Shown here piece by piece: positions 1 to 5,371 of a DNA stretch of 5,371 bases. The stretch lies in the NCBI GenBank assembly GCA_025350385.1, contig JANXXZ010000526.1, positions 1-5,371 of the forward strand. The letters run 5' to 3'. The DNA is from Bacteroidales bacterium. Its GTDB lineage: Bacteria; Bacteroidota; Bacteroidia; Bacteroidales; UBA4417. The notes under the pieces are model-generated. The model had not been told where the DNA came from. It saw only the letters and a list, made by a program, of their open reading frames with translations, and did not search any database. The position numbers were made by a program, and so were the translations under genes. Every line of letters begins with the position of its first letter. Position 1 is the stretch's first letter.

Positions 1-2421
1 GATCAGGTGGCCGGTGGCATCGTAAATGGTAATGGTGATATTGTATCCGGGTGTTCCGAAACTGTAGTCAATATTCAGGTTATCATTATTCCCGTCGTTG
101 TCGGGCGAAAAAATTTCGGGGGAAAGACTGATTTCGTTGCTCGAATTCTCCGAGATTCCAAACTGTGAGTTTTTGTATGCAGGAGTAGCAAACCCGGCAC
201 TTTCAGCAGCCGAATGCCAGTTGGAAACGTCTCCTGAAGGCCTTTCCGGGCTGATCCTTTCCAGAGAAACTCCTTCGGCATTGGTCAACAAAGGATATTG
301 CATGGCAGCTGTGTACGCCACATAGTCAACGATGCTGCCCGTTTTAAGCGCAAGGGCAATCGAACCTATGTCATTGTTCATAGATGGTAAACGGCTCATC
401 TGGATAAAGCCATAAGGATTGGTAGTGTGGTAACAGCGTTTGATGGCTGCAGTATCGGTTGTTAACACACAATAATCACCCGGAAAAATAAGAAATGATT
501 CAGCACTGATATCGGAAATTGAAGTTAGAACATTGGTGGTTGTATCATACTCCGCCAGGGTAAGCTCCCTCAGGTCGATCACATCGGATGAACGATTGAA
601 AAGCTCAACAAAATCAACACATCCTTCTGCAGGGTCAAAAAGAATTTCGTTGATTATCAAAGTAAGCGGCTTAGCCTGGGCCGGAATGGCAAAACGTGCC
701 GAACTGCTGGCAGCAAGCAGGTTCCCGGCACAATCAGTAAATGAACCGGACAAGGTAAGGGTGTAAACGGTTCCGGGAGCTATTGGTGTTGCCAGTTCAA
801 ATTCCACCTGCCTGTATCCCGGGGAAATAGCTGCCACGCCAACCGGGTTACCAACCTCATGATCTATTAAATAGTTTAACGGGTTCGAAAGCGTTGTGCT
901 GTCCATTGGTTCACTGAATATTACTGTCAAATGCACTGGATCAATTATTCCTACCCTCACAACAGAAGGCAACTGATGGTCGGGATTTGGTGCATTAACT
1001 GAATTTACCCTGCCAGGCGTTCCACCTGAGGCATCGTTAGCAGCCATCCAGTTGGCTGCTTCTCCACACGGATTTGCCGGGTCAATCAGTTCCAGCGACC
1101 AGCCACCCTCTTTTTTATAATCGCTGCGGTACCAATCCTCCGAATAACTTACAGAGTGAATAATATGTCCTTCCGGATCTTTTAAGGTTACGGTTGTCCC
1201 GCTATTAAGCAGTGAAAAACTTGGAAGCGAAATCACCTGACCGAATGCCACCAAAGCCTGCTGTGCAGCATCATCAGCCAGGATTATATATCCGCCGGCA
1301 GGCAGTGTACAGGATGATAGCGGCTTAATACTGCTTCCAATCGTTATGCTCCAGCCTGATAGATCAATCGACGTAACAGAACGGTTGAACAATTCCAGAT
1401 ATTCAAAACCAGGTAATGAAACAGGCGGATTCGGATCGGCCATCAGTTCATTAATGAGGACATCAAAAGCCTTTGCTTTATGCAGGGTAAAAGGGATTTG
1501 GGTGGTTTGTAACGAGTTCCCGGCAAGGTCATTAACATTGCTCACTGTAAGGATAAAGCAGATATCGGATCCGAATTCCCCGTCAAAAACCAGGGTAACC
1601 AGGGAATGATCCTCAGCATTCCGGCTTGCCAAAGCAGGATTTCCCAGTCCCTGGTCCACCGAATAGTTTGACCTTTGTGAGGCGGAGGCTGAATCCACGG
1701 CTTCGCTGAATTGCAAGGAAAGACTGTTGGCGCTTAAAATGGAAACGCTTAACAATTCAGGGGGCTGATGATCAACAATAACCGGACCTGCATAAAAATC
1801 ATCAAAATAAAACTTAGTGCTGTTGCTGCTGGTGTATTTGCATAATATTCCAAACCACGGGGAAGCCGAAAAAGAATTATCCGTGGCTGTTCCTTCCGGC
1901 TTATAATCCAATCCGCCGGCAGGGTCAGCAAAAACCTTCCACAATCCTGTTTTACTCCGGATAACACGGATCCTGATGGCAAAAGAATTTGCAATTAAAC
2001 CGGGAGTACCCCGGCAGAGAGAGGTATTCACATTCCCCGATTGTTTGAAAAGCTCTATCGCATCATTGGAACCTGATTCCCCCAGTTTGAGGTAATACCC
2101 GTTGAGAGAGATCTTCAGGTCCGGTTTGTCCGACATCAGGTAGATCTTAGCAAGGTTGTTGTCGGATGGGCTGAAGGAAAGTTTCACCCAGAAACTCCAT
2201 TCCATGCTGTCGAACATTGTGATGGCCGTAGCCAAGCAGGAAGAATTATCTCCCGAAGAATTGAGTTGTAACTCAAAGGATGTGTTTACTTTAAATTGCG
2301 GCGTATCGCCTATCCATTCCGGGTTTGAAGTGAAATTGCCGTCAGTAAAACTTTCGGTTAGCTGCGCCTGCATCAGGCACGGCATCAGAATGAGGATAAT
2401 TGAAATGAGTTTCGTGTTCAT
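1..2421 (-). CDS. Secreted lamin tail domain (LTD) protein with tandem Ig-like/LTD modules, C-terminus missing
   Basis: The frame is open for all 807 codons from an ATG at 2419-2421 to the left edge; I read every codon and found no stop or frameshift. Residues 1-19/20 form a signal peptide: K4, a hydrophobic run from L5 to M17, then QAQ, so the protein is exported. Residues 21-213 resemble the LamG/jelly-roll-like N-terminal region of Bacteroidota LTD proteins, ending FYFDDFYAGPV. Two modules follow. Ig-like 1 has FSEAVD at 238-243 and AGN at 300-302. LTD 1 has LINELMADPNP at 322-332, FEYLELFNRS at 339-348 and IDLSGW at 352-357. Ig-like 2 has FSEPMD at 502-507 and AGN at 565-567. LTD 2 has LIINEILFDP at 588-597 and VDFVELFNRSS at 602-612. 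From about 765, FSPDNDGNND begins a FlgD/CHU_C-like Ig fold. Related proteins end roughly 60 residues later, so the whole would be about 870 residues (inference). A role in surface binding or adhesion is a guess; no catalytic motif is visible. It may be sorted by type IX secretion, but the deciding C-terminus lies outside the window. Confidence 0.9.
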   Translation of the reverse strand, partial: MNTKLISIILILMPCLMQAQLTESFTDGNFTSNPEWIGDTPQFKVNTSFELQLNSSGDNSSCLATAITMFDSMEWSFWVKLSFSPSDNNLAKIYLMSDKPDLKISLNGYYLKLGESGSNDAIELFKQSGNVNTSLCRGTPGLIANSFAIRIRVIRSKTGLWKVFADPAGGLDYKPEGTATDNSFSASPWFGILCKYTSSNSTKFYFDDFYAGPVIVDHQPPELLSVSILSANSLSLQFSEAVDSASASQRSNYSVDQGLGNPALASRNAEDHSLVTLVFDGEFGSDICFILTVSNVNDLAGNSLQTTQIPFTLHKAKAFDVLINELMADPNPPVSLPGFEYLELFNRSVTSIDLSGWSITIGSSIKPLSSCTLPAGGYIILADDAAQQALVAFGQVISLPSFSLLNSGTTVTLKDPEGHIIHSVSYSEDWYRSDYKKEGGWSLELIDPANPCGEAANWMAANDASGGTPGRVNSVNAPNPDHQLPSVVRVGIIDPVHLTVIFSEPMDSTTLSNPLNYLIDHEVGNPVGVAAISPGYRQVEFELATPIAPGTVYTLTLSGSFTDCAGNLLAASSSARFAIPAQAKPLTLIINEILFDPAEGCVDFVELFNRSSDVIDLRELTLAEYDTTTNVLTSISDISAESFLIFPGDYCVLTTDTAAIKRCYHTTNPYGFIQMSRLPSMNNDIGSIALALKTGSIVDYVAYTAAMQYPLLTNAEGVSLERISPERPSGDVSNWHSAAESAGFATPAYKNSQFGISENSSNEISLSPEIFSPDNDGNNDNLNIDYSFGTPGYNITITIYDATGHLI
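166..981 (-). repeat. Protein module 2: Ig-like (Big_5-like) + lamin tail domain
   Basis: Residues 481-752 of the secreted protein. The module opens with DHQLPSVVRVG and has FSEPMDS 21 residues after its first D, the same spacing as module 1. The Ig-like part ends near DCAGNL, followed by LIINEILFDP, DFVELFNRSS and VIDLRELTL, and the module closes around FATPAYKNS. The LTD differs from the first copy: the GW of IDLSGW in copy 1 is replaced by RE (IDLREL). The copies have diverged well beyond a recent DNA duplication. Confidence 0.72.
982..1773 (-). repeat. Protein module 1: Ig-like (Big_5-like) + lamin tail domain
   Basis: Residues 217-480 of the secreted protein. The module opens with DHQPPELLSVS, carries FSEAVDS 21 residues after its first D, closes the Ig-like part near DLAGNS, then runs through the LTD landmarks LINELMADPNP and EYLELFNRS and ends around GGTPGRVNS. 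It is homologous in order and spacing to module 2 (166-981). LTDs are Ig-fold domains known from nuclear lamins and from many bacterial surface and extracellular proteins. The boundaries are set by eye from the matching DHQ openings. Confidence 0.75.
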
Positions 2422-2603
2422 TTGACTTGCTTTTTTCAGAGGATAAATAATAATTTGAGATTCTATTTTAGAAAATTGCAGAAAACAATTCAGGTGATAA
2501 ACTTAAACCAGGTAAAGGTTCCTTGTTCCAGATGCCGGATTAAAATTATACCCATATAAAAACTATAAAAGTACTTGAACATAAGAGAATTTGACGTTAT
2601 CAG

Positions 2604-2624
2604 TTGGTACTTGGTACCTGGTAC
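2604..2624. repeat. Three tandem 7-bp repeats (TTGGTAC, TTGGTAC, CTGGTAC)
   Basis: Two identical TTGGTAC units are followed by a one-base variant, CTGGTAC, and then by TTC. A further GTACTTG lies nearby at 2571-2577. The core GGTACC (2613-2618) is a perfect palindrome, and the 18 bases around it form an imperfect one. The function is unknown: it could be a regulator site, a small dispersed repeat or slippage DNA. Confidence 0.7.
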
Positions 2625-2782
2625 TTCTTTTAGAAAGCTTTAATCTACAATAACCTGATATGAACTTAATTTATTAACAGATAGCTTGCGGCTGCCGGAT
2701 GGCAACTGCTTAGAAAACAGAGAGTGGAATATAAGATCACATTATTGCTCATGGCAATTCAGTTCAACGATAGTAAATATAC

Positions 2783-2790
2783 TATTTTTG
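2783..2790 (+). promoter_or_regulatory. Bacteroidota-type -7 box (TATTTTTG) for asd
   Basis: TATTTTTG matches the Bacteroidota primary sigma factor -7 consensus TAnnTTTG exactly. It lies 31 bases before the asd ATG, giving a 5' leader of roughly 25 bases. The -33 partner (TTG/TTTG) is poor: the region about 20 bases upstream reads CAGTTCA. The call therefore rests on the -7 match and its position. If correct, it drives asd and probably ribF. Confidence 0.5.
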
Positions 2791-2821
2791 CAGGCTCAAT
2801 TATACTTTCATTCAAAATATT

Positions 2822-3829
2822 ATGAAGATAGCTGTTGTAGGCGCCACCGGGCTGGTGGGAAGCGTAATGCTGAAAGTGCTGGAAGAAGCACGGTATCTCT
2901 CTCTTGATAAAATTTCGGAGATCATTCCTGTTGCATCCGAGAAATCGGTTGGGAAGGAAATTCATTTCAACAACATGCCCTATAAAGTGGTCAGCATGCG
3001 TGAAGCCATTGCCCGGAAACCTGAAATTGCCCTGTTTTCGGCCGGAGGCGACACTTCCCGTGAATTTGCACCGCTTTTTGCCAAGGCCGGAACCTTCGTT
3101 ATTGATAACAGCTCGGCCTGGAGAATGGATGAGGAAGTTCCGCTCATCGTTCCCGAGATCAATGCGCACATCCTGAAACGTTCAAATAAAATTATTGCCA
3201 ACCCGAACTGCTCGACCATCCAGATGGTTCTGGCGCTGGCTCCTTTGCACAATGCCTTTAATATAAAACGGGTTGTGGTTTCCACCTACCAGTCGGTGAC
3301 CGGTACAGGTCAGAAAGCCCTTCAGCAACTGAATAATGAAAGGGCCGGGATCAGTGGTGAAAGAGTGTATCCTCATCCTATCGACCTGAACCTTTTCCCG
3401 CATGGCGGCACTTTCGAAAGTAACGGGTATACTACCGAAGAAATAAAACTGCTTAACGAAACCCGCAAAATACTGGGTGATAACAGCATACGACTTACTT
3501 CTACTGTTGTCAGGGTGCCGGTAACCGGTGGTCACGCTGAATCGGTCAATGTGGAATTTGAACAGGATTTCGAGATGATAACCGTAATAAAACTGCTTTC
3601 ATCTTTTAAAGGAATAATTGTGCAGGACGAACCCGATAAATCCATCTATCCGATGCCGAAATATGCTGAGGGCCGGGATGAAGTCTTTGTCGGACGGATC
3701 CGCCGTGATGAATCCCAGCCGAATTCAATTAATCTGTGGGTTGTCGCCGATAACCTCCGCAAAGGCGCTGCCACCAATGCGGTTCAAATTGCCGCCTATC
3801 TTGTTGATAACGAGCTTGTTCAGATATAA
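2822..3829 (+). CDS. asd: Aspartate-semialdehyde dehydrogenase
   Basis: This cytoplasmic enzyme (EC 1.2.1.11) makes L-aspartate 4-semialdehyde from aspartyl-4-phosphate with NADPH, at the branch to lysine/diaminopimelate, threonine and methionine. The 335-residue product is full length for the family. The N-terminal Rossmann dinucleotide loop is GATGLVG at residues 7-13. SSAWRM (98-102 region) supplies the phosphate-binding arginine R101. NPNCSTIQM at 128-136 holds the catalytic cysteine C130. Q157 (STYQSVTGTG) and H238 in RVPVTGGHAESV match the substrate-contact and general-base positions. NLRKGAATNAVQIA (311-324) is the usual C-terminal helix signature. The ATG start puts the nucleotide loop at the expected distance from the N-terminus. 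There is no evident Shine-Dalgarno, only an A/T-rich leader, as is normal in Bacteroidota. ribF follows on the same strand, 76 bases after the stop if it starts at 3906. No key residue is missing. Confidence 0.97.
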   Translation: MKIAVVGATGLVGSVMLKVLEEARYLSLDKISEIIPVASEKSVGKEIHFNNMPYKVVSMREAIARKPEIALFSAGGDTSREFAPLFAKAGTFVIDNSSAWRMDEEVPLIVPEINAHILKRSNKIIANPNCSTIQMVLALAPLHNAFNIKRVVVSTYQSVTGTGQKALQQLNNERAGISGERVYPHPIDLNLFPHGGTFESNGYTTEEIKLLNETRKILGDNSIRLTSTVVRVPVTGGHAESVNVEFEQDFEMITVIKLLSSFKGIIVQDEPDKSIYPMPKYAEGRDEVFVGRIRRDESQPNSINLWVVADNLRKGAATNAVQIAAYLVDNELVQI

Positions 3830-3852
3830 CTTTTTTAACTGTTTTGTCTGTC

Positions 3853-3869
3853 ATCCGAATTTACCGGAT
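3853..3869 (+). promoter_or_regulatory. Small hairpin between asd and ribF
   Basis: ATCCG (3853-3857) can pair with CGGAT (3865-3869) around a 7-base loop. The word CATCCGA occurs twice, at 3852-3858 and 3874-3880, so the second copy could compete for pairing. No T-run follows directly, so it is not a typical intrinsic terminator. It could stabilise mRNA or affect the nearby ribF start. A 5-bp stem is weak and may be chance. Confidence 0.3.
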
Positions 3870-3905
3870 TTCCCATCCGATTTGAGTACCTTAAAGCAGC
3901 CTGAT

Positions 3906-4847
3906 TTGCGAATATATACTTCTATAACCGATTTTCAATCCCGCTGCCGCCCTGTGGCGACAGTAGGTGTATTTGACGGCGTTCACCGCGGGCATTGGGA
4001 AATTATTCAACGGCTTTCGGCTTCCGCCAGGAAAAAAAAATGCGAATCAGTGGTGGTAACTTTCGATCCTCATCCAAGGCTTGTGATCGGGAATACCACA
4101 GAAGTAAAACTCCTGCAGTCGCTGGATGAAAAGCTGGAACGGTTTGAAGAAGCAGGGGTGGATGTTGTTTTGATCATTCCTTTTACTGCTTCATTTGCCA
4201 ATATTGACCCGGCTGATTTTATCAAGAACATACTCGTTGATGTGGTTGGGGTAAGCAGGATTATTACCGGCCACGACCATTTTTTCGGGCACGGACGGCA
4301 GGGTGATTTTGCCTTACTGGAAGAAATGGGGAAGAAGTATGATTTTGACGTGGAACAGGTTGAAGCTGTAAGCCATTGCGGCAGGGACGTCAGTTCTTCG
4401 GAAATCCGCAGGGCCCTGGCTGAAGGAAACGTCAGTCTTGCCAATTGTATGCTGCGTTATAATTATTCACTCTTTGGAAAAGTGGTTCGCGGCAACCAGA
4501 TAGGTAAACTGATTGGTTTCCCGACAGCCAACCTGCAGCTTTTCAATAAAAATAAACTTATTCCCGCTCAGGGGGTGTATGCTTCGCTGGTTAAATGGAA
4601 CGGAAATATTTACAAAGGAATGAGCAATATCGGAACCCGCCCTACCATTGATGCCAACTGCCTAACCATTGAGGTAAATATTTTTGATTTTGATGAAGAG
4701 ATTTATACTGAATCCCTGGTACTTTATTTCCTGGAAAGGATCCGCGATGAAAAACGTTTCGGAGGACTTGAACAGCTTAAGGAACAGCTTTCGCTGGACC
4801 AACGGGAGGTACGGAAGATTCTTGATAAGATGGATAATATGGGATAA
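3906..4847 (+). CDS. ribF: Bifunctional riboflavin kinase / FAD synthetase
   Basis: This cytoplasmic enzyme phosphorylates riboflavin to FMN (EC 2.7.1.26) and adenylylates FMN to FAD (EC 2.7.7.2). Numbering is from the chosen start, giving 313 residues, typical for RibF. The N-terminal FAD synthetase (nucleotidyltransferase) domain, about 1-185, has VGVFDGVHRGH with the HxGH motif at 27-30, FDPHP at 53-57, GHDHFFGHGRQGD at 122-134 and SSSEIR at 163-168. The C-terminal kinase domain, about 186-310, has GKVVRGNQIGK, GFPTAN at 204-209, GTRPT at 243-247 and the likely catalytic glutamate E256 in TIEVNIFDFD. The usual R before xxGFPTAN is K201, a conservative change. There is no ATG or GTG at the expected place. 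TTG at 3906 gives MRIYTSITDF, which matches the family's usual M-(K/R)-(I/V)-Y opening. Alternatives are TTG at 3882 (321 residues), GTG at 3954 (297, cutting the N-terminus) and ATG at 3777 (356, overlapping asd). No promoter motif is seen in the gap, so it is probably co-transcribed with asd. Confidence 0.95.
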   Translation: MRIYTSITDFQSRCRPVATVGVFDGVHRGHWEIIQRLSASARKKKCESVVVTFDPHPRLVIGNTTEVKLLQSLDEKLERFEEAGVDVVLIIPFTASFANIDPADFIKNILVDVVGVSRIITGHDHFFGHGRQGDFALLEEMGKKYDFDVEQVEAVSHCGRDVSSSEIRRALAEGNVSLANCMLRYNYSLFGKVVRGNQIGKLIGFPTANLQLFNKNKLIPAQGVYASLVKWNGNIYKGMSNIGTRPTIDANCLTIEVNIFDFDEEIYTESLVLYFLERIRDEKRFGGLEQLKEQLSLDQREVRKILDKMDNMG

Positions 4848-4873
4848 ATGTATCCGGTAATCCCCTTTTTTTT
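4841..4873 (+). terminator. Weak possible intrinsic terminator after ribF
   Basis: GGGAT (4841-4845), overlapping the ribF stop codon, can pair with ATCCC (4860-4864), and eight T residues follow at 4866-4873. A competing 5-bp stem, GGATA/TATCC (4842-4846/4851-4855), also exists. The T-run in the right place supports a terminator, but both stems are short, so efficiency is doubtful. The position fits the end of an asd-ribF transcript. Confidence 0.4.
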
Positions 4874-4985
4874 ACTTTTCATTTGAAATGGTTGTAAACT
4901 ATTTTTAATTCAATAACTTGCCCATTTTTTAACATCGAAAACGGTGCATACTTGTTGCCATTTTCTATAACAAACTGATTGCCAA

Positions 4986-4993
4986 TAATTTTG
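4986..4993 (+). promoter_or_regulatory. Bacteroidota-type -7 box (TAATTTTG) for the glycosyltransferase gene
   Basis: TAATTTTG is an exact match to TAnnTTTG, 36 bases before the ATG at 5030. About 20 bases upstream is TTTTC (4961-4965), a poor stand-in for the TTTG -33 element. The gap of 182 bases after ribF, the T-run at its start and this box together suggest the gene has its own promoter. The region is very AT-rich, so a chance match is possible. Confidence 0.45.
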
Positions 4994-5029
4994 CGATTGT
5001 AGTTATCGTATATTTATAATTATTATAAG

Positions 5030-5371
5030 ATGCTTAAATATAAACGAAATATTACAGAAGTATTTATCGTATTACTCCTGCTGTCCTATTTCCCATTATT
5101 TCACAAGCTTGGCGCTCCTTCTATCAACGATTGGGACGAATCATTTTATGCGACAAACAGCATAGAAATGACATTGAACAATAATTTCATTGTAATGACA
5201 GAAAATGACTCAACAACCACTTTCAATACCAAGCCACCTCTTGTTATTTGGTTTCAGAGTGCATTTATGCGAATTATCAATATCAATGAATTAAGTGTTC
5301 GCTTACCTTCGGCCCTTGCCGCGTTAGTAATAATGATTGCACTGTATTTCTTTTCCATTAACCTATTCCGT
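5030..5371 (+). CDS. PMT/ArnT-family GT-C membrane glycosyltransferase, N-terminal part
   Basis: The first 114 codons of a gene that runs off the right edge. Family members transfer sugars from polyprenyl-phosphate donors to lipid A, proteins or other acceptors at the outer face of the inner membrane. Residues 1-8 are basic (K3, K5, R6) and lead into a membrane segment at about 9-26. Then comes the first periplasmic loop with NDWDESFYA at 33-41, where the D36-E37 pair fits the acidic catalytic/metal site of GT-C enzymes. NTKPPLVIWF (66-75) is the familiar KPPL motif of ArnT/PMT_2 proteins, at the start of a second hydrophobic stretch. RLPSALAALVIMIAL (91-105) begins another membrane helix. 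Full-length relatives are usually 450-600 residues, so most of the protein is missing. The acceptor and donor cannot be told from this part. GC here is 121/342 (35%), far below the other genes. The ATG start agrees with the basic-then-hydrophobic N-terminus; no Shine-Dalgarno is evident. Confidence 0.85.
   Translation, partial: MLKYKRNITEVFIVLLLLSYFPLFHKLGAPSINDWDESFYATNSIEMTLNNNFIVMTENDSTTTFNTKPPLVIWFQSAFMRIININELSVRLPSALAALVIMIALYFFSINLFR

Larger units (their letters stand above)
2422..2821. other. Divergent intergenic region (400 bp) between the LTD gene and asd
   Basis: I see no credible gene here. Short open frames exist but none looks like a protein. The region must hold the control sites of two divergent genes. 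On the plus side there is a good -7 box at 2783-2790. On the minus side, I found no exact TAnnTTTG (CAAAnnTA as read on the plus strand) upstream of the LTD gene, so its promoter is not identified. The region also carries a short tandem GGTAC repeat at 2604-2624. I see no tRNA, obvious structured RNA or mobile-element end. Confidence 0.7.

Noticed and set aside
2362..2421. Possible lipoprotein signal (L-M-P-C, cysteine at residue 15) in the LTD protein.
   Set aside because: P before the cysteine does not fit the lipobox, and the hydrophobic stretch continues to a normal QAQ cleavage site, so an ordinary signal peptide is more likely.
2156..2425. Plus-strand open frame of 89 codons and other plus-strand frames across 98-2425.
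   Set aside because: All lie opposite the continuous 807-codon LTD gene on the minus strand, whose domain motifs are clear.
2690..2706. Small inverted repeat TGCC-GGAT-GGCA upstream of asd as a terminator or operator.
   Set aside because: The perfect stem is only 4 bp, has no T-run and is expected by chance.
2759..3169. Minus-strand open frame of 136 codons opposite the start of asd.
   Set aside because: It is antisense to a well-supported enzyme gene, and its translation has no recognisable domain or membrane pattern.
3618..3905. Upstream extension of the ribF frame, to ATG at 3777 or 3618.
   Set aside because: The extension overlaps asd in another frame, does not resemble RibF, and would make the protein 356-409 residues, longer than the usual 305-315. 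It is an open frame by chance.
4070..4444. Minus-strand open frame of 124 codons inside ribF.
   Set aside because: It is antisense to conserved FAD synthetase motifs. Its Ser/Thr-rich translation is what an antisense frame of such a gene tends to give.
1..5371. A new defence, mobile or RNA-based system hidden in the window.
   Set aside because: Both strands are accounted for by four recognisable genes and modest spacers. I saw no direct-repeat array, transposase, integrase, tRNA, long inverted repeats or toxin-antitoxin-like small gene pair.

Overview
The window looks like a stretch of Bacteroidota chromosome, probably from the Bacteroidales/Marinilabiliales side. This is inferred from a secreted lamin-tail-domain protein of a type common in that phylum, a signal peptide ending in A-Q, no clear Shine-Dalgarno sequences, and two perfect matches to the Bacteroidota -7 promoter motif TAnnTTTG. 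GC is about 47-50% in sampled rows of asd, and falls to about 35% in the last gene. I cannot name a genus.

Layout. (1) Positions 1-2421, minus strand: one continuous open frame of 807 codons with no stop, running off the left edge. It encodes a large exported protein with a signal peptide, a LamG/jelly-roll-like N-terminal region, two tandem [Ig-like + lamin tail] modules and the start of a FlgD/CHU_C-like C-terminal Ig fold. (2) Positions 2422-2821: a 400-base divergent intergenic region holding a 3 x 7 bp GGTAC-type repeat and a good -7 box just ahead of asd. (3) Positions 2822-3829, plus strand: asd, aspartate-semialdehyde dehydrogenase, complete. (4) Positions 3906-4847, plus strand: ribF, bifunctional riboflavin kinase/FAD synthetase, complete, apparently starting at TTG. 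It probably shares a transcript with asd. (5) Positions 4848-5029: an AT-rich gap with a weak terminator and a -7 promoter match. (6) Position 5030 to the right edge, plus strand: the N-terminal 114 residues of a PMT/ArnT-type GT-C membrane glycosyltransferase, clearly more AT-rich than its neighbours.

Functionally, asd (Lys/Thr/Met and diaminopimelate supply) and ribF (FMN/FAD supply) are housekeeping genes that share a strand but no pathway. The lamin-tail protein and the glycosyltransferase concern the cell surface, but nothing shows that they act together. I found no RNA gene, CRISPR array, insertion sequence, defence locus or other new multi-gene system. The points most worth a second look are the tandem architecture of the lamin-tail protein, the non-ATG start of ribF behind a small hairpin, the short tandem repeat upstream of asd, and the composition shift at the glycosyltransferase.
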